Below are positions 15,817 through 22,832 of a DNA stretch of 26,245 nt, one piece after another. Each line of letters begins with the position of its first letter. The first letter of the stretch is position 1. The stretch is from the IMG/VR virus record IMGVR_UViG_3300035162_001186, positions 1 through 26,245 of that record, one strand, 5' to 3'. This DNA comes from a virus. Made by a program: the position numbers and the translations under genes. The notes beneath the pieces were generated by a model that did not search any database, was not told the DNA's origin, and worked only from the letters and a program-made list of their open reading frames with translations.

Positions 15817-16227
15817 TCAAAATAATTTAGTTTTCTTTGATATTTCTTGTATTTTGTCGTTTTTAAGCACAAATTTAGTTATATCGTCGCAGTGAATATA
15901 GTAAGGAGTGCTATCAGGAACACTAACAAATGGAATGTGATGATAACTATCTTCTATTTCTCCTAGCCAAGATTCTTTAATTACAGGAATTTCTATTAGA
16001 TCTTTATTAAAACCTTTTGTTGTTCCTATAACAGTTTTTTCAATTCCGTCGTCTTCGTCAATATAAAAGATTATTACATCGTGCTCTTGTAACAACGCAT
16101 TTAACCAATTTCTTAATCGTTGGCGATCTTTTTGACTTTTATATTGAGCCATATCATCACCTTCTTTCACTTCTCGCTTGTTTACTTCATAAGTAACAAG
16201 TTCAGTAGTTTGTAATTCTGAAATCAT
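15817..16227 (-). CDS. Small protein of unknown function, last gene of the halogenase operon
   Basis: I do not recognise this 136-residue protein with certainty. Residues about 30-70 (RQRLRNWLNALLQEHDVIIF, then a YIDEDDG turn and a second strand) have a helix-strand-turn-strand order that recalls the small Sm-like/SH3-like barrels of phage WYL_2-type proteins, which is only a guess. The rest is mixed alpha/beta with a Lys-rich C-terminus. The ATG overlaps the preceding stop as ATGA, and GGAGGTGA precedes it, so it is translated from the same mRNA as the five upstream genes. It has no membrane segment, signal peptide or cysteine cluster. An in-frame ATG at MAQYKSQ is a possible shorter start. 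Confidence 0.75.
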   Translation of the reverse strand: MISELQTTELVTYEVNKREVKEGDDMAQYKSQKDRQRLRNWLNALLQEHDVIIFYIDEDDGIEKTVIGTTKGFNKDLIEIPVIKESWLGEIEDSYHHIPFVSVPDSTPYYIHCDDITKFVLKNDKIQEISKKTKLF

Positions 16228-16961
16228 TTCTCACCTCCAAAGTGTTTATAGTATAGGTCTTGTATTGTATTTCTTTTTAGTGTAAACGTTGCATTGCTAA
16301 AGTACTTTCGCTTTGCTTGCCAAAACTTATCTATGGTATTCATTTCTCGACATACTAAGTCAAAGTTACTTTCGCTTAATGGAATTATGTGTGCTAACGG
16401 AGTTCCTGCTTTAATCAATACATCGCCTTTGTGAACATTATAGTATAATTGAATATTTATTTCATTGCTAATGCCTGGATTTAAAATTCCAATAGAACTT
16501 TCAAACTCGAAGCTATCCGGATATGCTATAGGAAGTACTAATAGTTTTACTCCCCTAGGAGCAACAACGTGCCACGGAGTATTAACTTTTACTAAAGTAC
16601 GTAAACTCCACGGTTTCATTGGTAATACCGAGCCTACACCATTAGATTGATTTTCTAATAAATTAGGTTCCATTGAGTCTGAAAGATCTGAAGTAGGTAC
16701 AGTCCATTCAAAACTCTCTGCATCGCCATTTGTTCGTATAATAACATCGTGCCACATAGGTACAATATACCCTTGGTTAAATAAATCAAAAATACCAGGG
16801 CACTGGTAAATATGATTCATTCTTCCCATTGATTGTTTCTTTTTCTTTACATAGGAATTTCGAGCAGCTTTAGCCCACGCAGGTATTGCTTCTTTAGCCT
16901 TCACTATTGGAAAGAAATCTGGAACTCCTGGTACTGTTGAATAAAACTCTATTTTTTTCAT
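16224..16961 (-). CDS. DUF6065-like protein of the halogenase operon
   Basis: This 245-residue protein resembles a family seen beside halogenase and oxygenase genes (DUF6065 as I recall it; this assignment needs a profile search). Shared features are an N-terminal strand, then KAKEAIPAWAKAA, CPGIFDLFNQGYIVPMWHD, and an all-beta second half with FEWTVP, GVKLLVLPIAYP and GTPLAHIIPL. The last block, a strand after a glycine turn, looks like a jelly-roll or dUTPase-like barrel edge. No catalytic residues are evident. Its function is unknown, possibly an accessory or substrate-handling protein for its neighbours. Both ends overlap the adjacent genes as ATGA, so it is tightly coupled to the oxygenase gene upstream and the small gene downstream. 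Confidence 0.7.
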   Translation of the reverse strand: MKKIEFYSTVPGVPDFFPIVKAKEAIPAWAKAARNSYVKKKKQSMGRMNHIYQCPGIFDLFNQGYIVPMWHDVIIRTNGDAESFEWTVPTSDLSDSMEPNLLENQSNGVGSVLPMKPWSLRTLVKVNTPWHVVAPRGVKLLVLPIAYPDSFEFESSIGILNPGISNEINIQLYYNVHKGDVLIKAGTPLAHIIPLSESNFDLVCREMNTIDKFWQAKRKYFSNATFTLKRNTIQDLYYKHFGGEK

Positions 16962-17530
16962 ATTATCACATCGTATGCTATATTGATTCTTTCTTTAGTA
17001 GATTCATTAGTATCTACTTCGTGCGGTAGCCAAGATGGCCATAGTATTAAATCCCTATCTTTAGGATCATAATAAAAGTCTCTAGTAAACGGAGATAAGT
17101 TATTACATTCACCTAATATATTTGCAGGATTGATTATTCTTAATGAACCAGCATTAGTACCTTGCAAGTAGTATACTCCAGAAAAAATTGCGCTCTTGTG
17201 CGAATGCATAACATTTCTTGTTCCTGGTTGATTAATATTAGTCCAATAATGTATTTTAAGAGCTTGATTGTTTATTTGCTTAAATGCGTTTGAAAAAACT
17301 TCGTCTTTTGAACTATAATAATTAATAGCACTAAACACCTTAGATGTAATTTCTTTTAATAACCAATCTATATTAGTGTATTTGTGCTTAGATCTCCAAC
17401 ATCCGTCATTGGTGTCCGATGTTGAAGGAGTATTGCGTATTTGATTTATTTGCTTATGTAACTCTTGCACTTGTTCGTCATTGCCGATGTCCGATGACGA
17501 ATCTAAAAATGCTTCATATAAAGATATCAT
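16958..17530 (-). CDS. 2-oxoglutarate/Fe(II)-dependent oxygenase (putative), second copy
   Basis: This 190-residue protein has the double-stranded beta-helix motifs of small 2OG-Fe(II) oxygenases of the 2OG-FeII_Oxy_5 type: MHSHKSAIFSGVYYLQG (H109 and H111, iron ligand region), LILWPSWLPHEV (distal His170) and ERINIAYDV (Arg181, expected to bind the 2-oxoglutarate carboxylate). Such enzymes couple decarboxylation of 2-oxoglutarate to hydroxylation or another oxidation of a substrate. It differs strongly in sequence from the oxygenase at 19041-19640 but has the same His spacing (109/111). The N-terminal 50 residues are acidic and variable. It follows the halogenase with an ATGA overlap and is overlapped in turn by the DUF6065-like gene. 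The substrate is unknown. Confidence 0.8.
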   Translation of the reverse strand: MISLYEAFLDSSSDIGNDEQVQELHKQINQIRNTPSTSDTNDGCWRSKHKYTNIDWLLKEITSKVFSAINYYSSKDEVFSNAFKQINNQALKIHYWTNINQPGTRNVMHSHKSAIFSGVYYLQGTNAGSLRIINPANILGECNNLSPFTRDFYYDPKDRDLILWPSWLPHEVDTNESTKERINIAYDVII

Positions 17531-19038
17531 TCACTATACCAATCTGTTAGATAATCGTAGTGATTGTCAAACATATCTTCTACTAAATCAAGTCTTTTAT
17601 TATGACACTCTAAAAAGAATTCAGCATATTGTTTTTGTTTATCAGTTAGATGAGACTGTACATCCTTATATGCTCCGCCAGAGTGGAGTACTGTAAACCA
17701 CTGTACAATATTGAACATAGAATTTGGTGCAATATTTATGAATCGTTGAGGAATAGGCAAAAATAAAGATATAATTTCTTTTGCTAATGGCGGCAAGTCA
17801 TCCATACGTTTTGCTTTTGCTTCTTTCCAATAGTCTGTATCATCTTTTGTTGCATAATAATAATGTATCCAAATAAACGCAAGAATTTCATTACACATAA
17901 AATCAAAGTTTTTATTAATTATACTTTTCTGTTTCTCACCCCAGATATTGCCGCTGTTGTTTAATGATCCAGCAATATCAGAAACAACAGCAGTAGTAAA
18001 TGTAATACCTGTTGCTTCTAATGGTTCAATAAATCCAGCACTTAATCCAACTGCGCACACATTTTTTAATGCAATCTCTTTATGGTATCCGCACTTCATT
18101 TTTAGATGTCTTGCAGGAGCCACGTGTTCACCAATCTTATTTCTTAGTTCTTGCTCTGCATCTTCTGGTGTAATATGCTTACTAGAATGTACATAACCGT
18201 TTCCTACACTCTTAAAGGTAGGAATAGTAAACATCCATCCACTATCCATTGCAGTAGCTTTAGTGTAAGGATGACATTGTTCTTGCGGATTAATATATTG
18301 AGTTCTAATTACTACAGCACTATCATTTAGTAACCAACGACTATAATCATTAAATTTTACATTTAATTTTTTCTCTAATAGTATACTTGCAAATCCTGTA
18401 CAATCTATAAATAAATCCGAAGTATACTTACTGCCGTCTTCTGATATTAAAGATTCAATACCGTCATCAGAAACTGATACATCGCTAATTCTAGTATCTA
18501 CATATGTAATCTTATCTAGTATTAATCCTTTTATAGTCTTAATTATATCATATGCGCTAAAATGCACGGCTCCAAAGTCTACAGGACCCATTCTGTGATT
18601 AACATCTAAGTAATCATCAAATTTTTGACAAACATTTTTTTTAGCTAATCTGTATGCAGGATGCCAGTTAGCAAATTCTGAGTACGGTTTGTCTATAAAA
18701 TAGTCACTAGTATAAAGGTCGTGCGCAATTACTACATTGTCGGGATTATCATTGTCTACAAAATAAGGTTCGTCGTTCCATCCTATTAATTCCACACCAT
18801 ACTTAAAGCTGGCATTACTATCTTTCATCCACATATGAGGAGTGATACCGCATTGACTTAAAAACTTTGCAGTAAACGGTTGTGTGCCTTCGCCAACTCC
18901 AATTGGTCCTTGTTCTGAATCTTCTATTAAAACAATTTCTGTTGGTATTTTTAAATTATTTGCTAGATATGCTGCTGTTAACCAGCCGCTTGTGCCGCCA
19001 CCAAAGATTGTAATTTTTTTAACTTTTTGTAAGTACAT
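17527..19038 (-). CDS. Flavin-dependent tryptophan-halogenase homologue
   Basis: This 503-residue protein belongs to the flavin-dependent halogenases, which use FADH2, O2 and halide to make a hypohalous species that travels to a lysine and halogenates an aromatic ring. It has the FAD-binding GGGTSG (residues 13-18), GVGEG (47-51), the catalytic lysine at position 79 (SFKYGVEL), the same number as in PrnA and RebH, and LEATG (Glu341, Thr343, Gly344) matching the LESTG halide site. The diagnostic WxWxIP motif is present as GWMFTIP, with Phe270 for the second Trp. No flavin reductase is encoded nearby, so reduced flavin would come from the host. A cyanophage relative, VirX1 of phage Syn10, has been reported to iodinate varied substrates. 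The start is two bases after the preceding stop. Confidence 0.9.
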   Translation of the reverse strand: MYLQKVKKITIFGGGTSGWLTAAYLANNLKIPTEIVLIEDSEQGPIGVGEGTQPFTAKFLSQCGITPHMWMKDSNASFKYGVELIGWNDEPYFVDNDNPDNVVIAHDLYTSDYFIDKPYSEFANWHPAYRLAKKNVCQKFDDYLDVNHRMGPVDFGAVHFSAYDIIKTIKGLILDKITYVDTRISDVSVSDDGIESLISEDGSKYTSDLFIDCTGFASILLEKKLNVKFNDYSRWLLNDSAVVIRTQYINPQEQCHPYTKATAMDSGWMFTIPTFKSVGNGYVHSSKHITPEDAEQELRNKIGEHVAPARHLKMKCGYHKEIALKNVCAVGLSAGFIEPLEATGITFTTAVVSDIAGSLNNSGNIWGEKQKSIINKNFDFMCNEILAFIWIHYYYATKDDTDYWKEAKAKRMDDLPPLAKEIISLFLPIPQRFINIAPNSMFNIVQWFTVLHSGGAYKDVQSHLTDKQKQYAEFFLECHNKRLDLVEDMFDNHYDYLTDWYSE

Positions 19039-19040
19039 TT

Positions 19041-19640
19041 TTAATATTCCTCATAATCAAATTGTATGTTAAAGGCCAGTGATACACGTATTTCGTTAGA
19101 CCTATTAGGTAACACCTTATGTAACAACCAACTTGGAAATAATAGTATCATACCGTCTTTTGGTTCAACAGTAACTAAGTTATGATATTTTTCTGCCTTA
19201 TGAGGGAAGCTAATCACAAAAGGATTTGTACTTTTAAATTGTATGTCGCCGCTATTTTTTGGCACATTGTGATAATAGCATCCACTAAATATGTTTGGTT
19301 GATACCCGTGTTCGTGTAATCCAATAACTTGATCTTTTTCAAATGTATTTGCCCAAGATCCAATAGTCATTAAACTTCCTTCTTTATACGGGTGTCCGAT
19401 TTCTTTTAGGTAGATAGCTGCGTGATTTATGATATTAGAATTTATTTCTTTCATATTAAAATCACTAATTATATCTGTAGAACTACTAGGATTAAAAGTA
19501 GTGTTTGCAGTATCGTTATCTGGTTGCCATTCATTTGCAAATTTAGCCTTAGGCATAATAGAATTTATTTCGTTATTGACTACAGTTCGATCTGCTATCT
19601 CTCCCATATATATTGGTGTACTAAAAAAGTCTCCTATCAT
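19041..19640 (-). CDS. 2-oxoglutarate/Fe(II)-dependent oxygenase (putative), first copy
   Basis: This 199-residue protein matches the 2OG-FeII_Oxy_5 pattern well: GLHEHGYQPNIFSGCYYH (His109, His111), GMILLFPSWLLHKV (distal His174) and EIRVSLAFNI (Arg185 for 2-oxoglutarate). The N-terminal segment FFSTPIYMGEI is typical of the family, in which a short strand precedes the oxygenase core. It should be a cytoplasmic Fe(II) dioxygenase acting on an unknown substrate, perhaps a protein side chain or a small molecule. Its ATG overlaps the stop of the U32/methyltransferase gene as ATGA, and its stop lies two bases before the halogenase ATG. The equal positions of the HxH pair in both oxygenases suggest an old duplication, although overall similarity is low. 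Confidence 0.85.
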   Translation of the reverse strand: MIGDFFSTPIYMGEIADRTVVNNEINSIMPKAKFANEWQPDNDTANTTFNPSSSTDIISDFNMKEINSNIINHAAIYLKEIGHPYKEGSLMTIGSWANTFEKDQVIGLHEHGYQPNIFSGCYYHNVPKNSGDIQFKSTNPFVISFPHKAEKYHNLVTVEPKDGMILLFPSWLLHKVLPNRSNEIRVSLAFNIQFDYEEY

Positions 19641-21304
19641 TTTCTAATTACCACTATGTATAACCCGTTCCACCATTCGTTTTTATTTTCTATAGAATTT
19701 AAAATTAATTTTTCATAAGTAGCAAGTCCTCGACAGTTATTAATACCTGTTCGGGCACCGTCTACGACTCCGTCCCAATTTGCATCGTCAAAAACTAGTA
19801 TCGCTTCTTCTGCTAATGCAGGCCAGTAATGCTCAACAGCTTTTGCTACGCTGCTTTCGTCGTGAGGGCCATCATAGAAAAACATTTTCATACTATTCAA
19901 CATTGGAGTTACATCTACTTCAAATAGATCTTTATTTAAAACCGTAACAGTTGAATCGCCTCGGTGTTCTTCGATATTTTTAAAGAATACGTTAATGTCG
20001 TTAGCTTCAGTTATTTCACCATTTGCAGACTGTATTCCTTCGCTCCAGTGATCGATAGCAACAGCATTAATAGGATTATCTTTTAATACAGCGCATAGTG
20101 TTGCGCCTAAGTACGAACCTACTTCTAGATACGTGTCTACACCTTGTGCTAAAGAATTTAATAATGTTTGTACTCTTGACGAAGTTAGTCCCGGAATATC
20201 TAAGTTTATTGTCGGAACTCCTGATCTAGCTATAGCTTCAGAAGTATGTTTGATTAATTCACTATGGTCGATATCAGACTTTACTTTATAAATTTTATCA
20301 CAGTACTGACATTCCCAACAGTCAAATTTACAATTTTTAATTTTGTCACGCCAAACATTAATAGGCTTTTCTATAAGGTTAGTTTCATTTAAGTATGTTT
20401 CAAATCCTTCTACAATAATTTCTTCATTTCTATCCCACTTACGAATAGTTTCCATTGTTTCATACAAACGACTTACTGCTTCTCGACCGTGCATTTTAAA
20501 TGTATCAATACCTAAGTCATTAATAAATTCTTCCCAGTCTTCCTTCCAAGGAGGAAGATCAGCAGTTTTTAAATGAACAGCGGGATCTTGTACGTCCCAT
20601 TTAGGACAACTTACGCGACTAATAGGATCATTAAAATATTGCGGTGCATTACCTTCTCTAGTATTATTATATTCAAAATGCTCAACCATCATTGGGCAAC
20701 TGCCAAGACAGCCTTCATTACCTAGTAAGCTATATTTTATATCTTTGCCAAAGTTTTCTTTTATCCACTCTTTTGCTTGTTTTAATCTTAGTAAAGTATC
20801 ACGATCTCTCATCAAGTCTCTATCAATATTAATATAGTCAAATCCGTATTTTGCAAGATTAACAATTTCAGTAGCAGAGCTCACATCACGAAGAATAGTG
20901 TTCTTTACCATTAGTTCAGGAAATGCACGTTTTATTTGACCAGTTGCCATCCAGTGTGTATGAGGAATAGTAGCAATACGCACACCTGCATCATACATTG
21001 GTTTAAAGTTGTAGATAAATGTATCTAAATTTTGTTGAGTAGGAGCAACTTGAATATTATTAAATGTTGCACTAACCGGTACTCCAGTGTAACTTTGAAT
21101 CTGAAGTGCTACGTCAATTGCATACTTGTAATCATCTTGTGCAACAAACACATCGCCCATAGCATCTTGTGCAAACGGAGCGATACGACTTGTAAAATAA
21201 ATGTCGTAGATAAGATGTTTGTATTCTACTACAAACTCTACAAACTCTTGATATTGTTCAGGAGTAAGTTTTGGATTTAGTGGAATGCTAAATATTTTTT
21301 CCAT
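19637..21304 (-). CDS. U32-like TIM-barrel protein fused to a class I methyltransferase
   Basis: This 555-residue protein has two parts. Residues 1-300 look like the U32 (collagenase-like/UbiU-TrhP-RlhA) family: repeated strand-helix units, an IDTFKMHGREA block like the family's KIxGR, and Cys199 and Cys203 in NEGCLGSCP plus Cys233. U32 members of known function hold Fe-S clusters and take part in oxygen-independent hydroxylation of RNA or quinone precursors. A linker carries CKFDCWECQYC (Cys325, 329, 332, 335), a probable metal or Fe-S knuckle. Residues 385-555 form a Rossmann methyltransferase of the Methyltransf_24 type: LEVGSYLGA (393-401), AVAIDHW, FFYDGPHD and ILVFDDANW. The ribosome binding site is weak (AGGTAACG). 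It is the first gene of the operon, so its product may set or prepare the substrate for the enzymes downstream. Confidence 0.75.
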   Translation of the reverse strand: MEKIFSIPLNPKLTPEQYQEFVEFVVEYKHLIYDIYFTSRIAPFAQDAMGDVFVAQDDYKYAIDVALQIQSYTGVPVSATFNNIQVAPTQQNLDTFIYNFKPMYDAGVRIATIPHTHWMATGQIKRAFPELMVKNTILRDVSSATEIVNLAKYGFDYINIDRDLMRDRDTLLRLKQAKEWIKENFGKDIKYSLLGNEGCLGSCPMMVEHFEYNNTREGNAPQYFNDPISRVSCPKWDVQDPAVHLKTADLPPWKEDWEEFINDLGIDTFKMHGREAVSRLYETMETIRKWDRNEEIIVEGFETYLNETNLIEKPINVWRDKIKNCKFDCWECQYCDKIYKVKSDIDHSELIKHTSEAIARSGVPTINLDIPGLTSSRVQTLLNSLAQGVDTYLEVGSYLGATLCAVLKDNPINAVAIDHWSEGIQSANGEITEANDINVFFKNIEEHRGDSTVTVLNKDLFEVDVTPMLNSMKMFFYDGPHDESSVAKAVEHYWPALAEEAILVFDDANWDGVVDGARTGINNCRGLATYEKLILNSIENKNEWWNGLYIVVIRK

Positions 21305-21339
21305 TGCTAATACGTTACCTATAATTTAATTGAAACTGA

Positions 21340-21352
21340 GTTACAGTGTAAC
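21340..21352. promoter_or_regulatory. Perfect 13-bp palindrome at the predicted start of the halogenase operon
   Basis: GTTACAGTGTAAC is a perfect inverted repeat with 6-bp arms around one central base. On the minus strand it covers roughly -4 to +9 relative to the predicted start from the TATAAT at 21355-21360. That placement suits a repressor or antisense control site, but no regulator is identified in the window. Confidence 0.45.
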
Positions 21353-21354
21353 TT

Positions 21355-21383
21355 ATTATAACATCAATTTAAGAAAAGAGCAA
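21355..21383 (-). promoter_or_regulatory. Putative sigma70-type promoter of the halogenase operon
   Basis: On the minus strand a perfect TATAAT (21360-21355) lies 17 bases after TTGCTC (21383-21378), which matches the -35 consensus at three of six positions. It sits in the 79-base gap before the operon. There is no ATAAATA late motif here, unlike the neighbouring transcripts. A TAAATTATA sequence nearer the gene is a weaker alternative. Confidence 0.5.
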
Positions 21384-21908
21384 CTACTCTTTGTCCCAGG
21401 GCCACTTAACTTCAAAATCTGGTTGTTTTTCAAGGCCGTGGGTGGTTGCATTACTCATATTGTAATAGTTATACAATACTAAGTCGCATTTTTCCATAGT
21501 GGTAGCATTATTAATTTCTTTAATTAACTTCTTTAAAGTTTTTTGGCTGCTAATATGTGCTTTAGCATAAAGTCTCATTGCTGATTTTATCAAAGCTACT
21601 ACGTCTTCGTTATCTTTTGCATTTAATTTATAGATGTGTTTCTTCCACTCTACATCACCAGAAGCAGTTACTATATCTTTTTTTGTTGTATACGGCTTAG
21701 TTAAACTAACTACGCCCTTATATGCATTTGTTAAAGGATACGAATATGCTACGTCTTCTGATAGTTTTTCGTGGGGCAACCAGTCTATAAATATTCCTTT
21801 ATTAGGAGGAATATAGCTTATAGTAAAATGCCAGTAGTCACCAATTTTAACAATTTCAGGGTGTACTCTTGGATCGTCACTGGCTAATGTTTCATTTATT
21901 ATATACAT
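21384..21908 (-). CDS. Protein of unknown function (174 aa)
   Basis: I do not recognise this 174-residue protein. The first half is strand-rich with many aromatics (IGDYWHFTISYIPPNKGIFI, then DWLPHEKL), and the second half is helical and basic (ALIKSAMRLYAKAHISSQKT then LKKLIKEINNA), ending with a Trp/Asp/Glu tail (KWPWDKE). There is no signal peptide, membrane segment or metal motif. Its ATG lies inside the end of the preceding gene (17-base overlap), with GGAG about 12 bases upstream, so it is translated from the same mRNA as the 288-aa protein. The next operon's -35 box touches its stop. Position between fibre genes and the halogenase operon suggests a late virion or assembly role, which is inference. 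Confidence 0.8.
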   Translation of the reverse strand: MYIINETLASDDPRVHPEIVKIGDYWHFTISYIPPNKGIFIDWLPHEKLSEDVAYSYPLTNAYKGVVSLTKPYTTKKDIVTASGDVEWKKHIYKLNAKDNEDVVALIKSAMRLYAKAHISSQKTLKKLIKEINNATTMEKCDLVLYNYYNMSNATTHGLEKQPDFEVKWPWDKE

Positions 21909-22758
21909 TTAGAATATCATCTCCGACAGGACCGGCTGTTGCACTTTTTGTATCCATTGTTAGTTTTTGAGTAGCTTCTTGGAGACTTAATGGCGTAGTT
22001 AAAAATGCATTATCAGATTTATCTCCAAGCGACAATGTTTCATCTACTTGAAGTTGAATATTTTCATTTATCTTTTGTAGTTGTGTTCCGTAACTCATAG
22101 CTAACGTTAACGTTTGTGTTTGGTGTTCAGGAGCCATACTTAAAATAGCATCCATATTTCCTGTGCCGACTCTTCCGTAGAACAAAAGATCAGTTGCTGC
22201 TTGTTTAGCTAGTCTATTAGTCCAAAATTCTGCTTCATATATATCTTCTTCGTCGGTGTCCATTATATCCATATATGTTCTGCCACTGCCGTCTGGAAGT
22301 AATGCTTCAGGAGACTCATTGAATTCGTTTACTAGATCTATAATTTGTTGCCTTTCGAGATACCAATTAACTAGTCTCCGTTTGGTCATAATTTGAGTAC
22401 GAGTAAGTTCGTCTGCTTCTATTTGACTTTCTCTACGATCAAACTCATTGTCAGAGTGTTCTGCTATGTGAAGATGTCTATCTACTTGAACTTGATATTT
22501 TTTAATCTCGTATTCCAAGTTTTCGATTGCTTCTTCTCTTGATTTTATTTCTAAAATCCACTGGCGTACTTTACTAAATGGTGTAATTTGTGTTTCTCCC
22601 ACAAACCAACGCATTTTAAATTTAGGATTGCTCCATTCTTTGTTTAACGAATATTCTAGAAGTTTATAGTCTTCTTCGGACATCATTGATGTATCAGACA
22701 ACACTCGGCTGCTGTAGTCAGATGCTTCTTGTTTAAATTGTGCTATTCTGTCAGACAT
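21892..22758 (-). CDS. Coiled-coil protein of unknown function (288 aa)
   Basis: This 288-residue protein is charged and mostly helical. Residues about 70-110 (SREEAIENLEYEIKKYQVQV onward, through DRHLHIAEH) and 115-140 (RESQIEADELTRTQIMTKRR) have heptad character and should form coiled coils. A later block EAEFWTNRLAKQAATDLLFY, followed by GRVGTGNMDAIL, looks conserved-type but I cannot name its family. The C-terminal part is helical with polar spacers. The product is likely a late structural or assembly protein, since it lies next to the fibre operon behind a late promoter. Translation starts at an ATG with AAGGAGAC eight bases upstream. That ribosome binding site is one arm of an 8-bp hairpin described separately. 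Confidence 0.8.
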   Translation of the reverse strand: MSDRIAQFKQEASDYSSRVLSDTSMMSEEDYKLLEYSLNKEWSNPKFKMRWFVGETQITPFSKVRQWILEIKSREEAIENLEYEIKKYQVQVDRHLHIAEHSDNEFDRRESQIEADELTRTQIMTKRRLVNWYLERQQIIDLVNEFNESPEALLPDGSGRTYMDIMDTDEEDIYEAEFWTNRLAKQAATDLLFYGRVGTGNMDAILSMAPEHQTQTLTLAMSYGTQLQKINENIQLQVDETLSLGDKSDNAFLTTPLSLQEATQKLTMDTKSATAGPVGDDILNVYNK

Positions 22759-22761
22759 ATT

Positions 22762-22798
22762 GTCTCCTTTATATGTTGTTAATATTTATTAAGGAGAC
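22762..22798 (-). promoter_or_regulatory. Hairpin that hides the ribosome binding site of the 288-aa gene
   Basis: On the minus strand GTCTCCTT (22798-22791) can pair with AAGGAGAC (22769-22762), a perfect 8-bp stem around a 21-base loop. The 3' arm is the ribosome binding site. The loop contains the late promoter octamer at 22790-22783. RNA that starts there lacks the 5' arm, so its ribosome binding site is free, while longer transcripts would have it closed. T4 uses this logic at gene e. Confidence 0.7.
22783..22790 (-). promoter_or_regulatory. T4-type late promoter (AATAAATA), proximal, for the 288-aa gene
   Basis: The minus-strand octamer AATAAATA gives a predicted +1 at 22777, leaving a 19-base leader that starts downstream of the hairpin's 5' arm and contains AAGGAGAC. 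Confidence 0.65.
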
Positions 22799-22807
22799 GT
22801 TTACAAA

Positions 22808-22815
22808 TATTTATT
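22808..22815 (-). promoter_or_regulatory. Second late-promoter-like octamer (AATAAATA), distal
   Basis: An identical minus-strand AATAAATA lies 25 bases upstream of the proximal one. It is embedded in a 16-base inverted repeat, ACAAATA-AA-TATTTGT (22803-22818). Transcripts from it (+1 near 22802) would contain the whole RBS hairpin. It could be a weaker promoter or the remains of a duplication. Confidence 0.45.
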
Positions 22816-22832
22816 TGTGGTTGATAGTATTC

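Noticed and set aside
21032-21280. 82-aa plus-strand open frame opposite the U32/methyltransferase gene
   Set aside because: It is Cys/Ile/Tyr-rich antisense sequence with no ribosome binding site, inside a gene with clear family motifs.
22803-22818. Rho-independent terminator after the fibre operon (ACAAATA inverted repeat)
   Set aside because: The stem is AT-only and not followed by a U-tract on the minus strand; it is better explained as the surroundings of the second late octamer.
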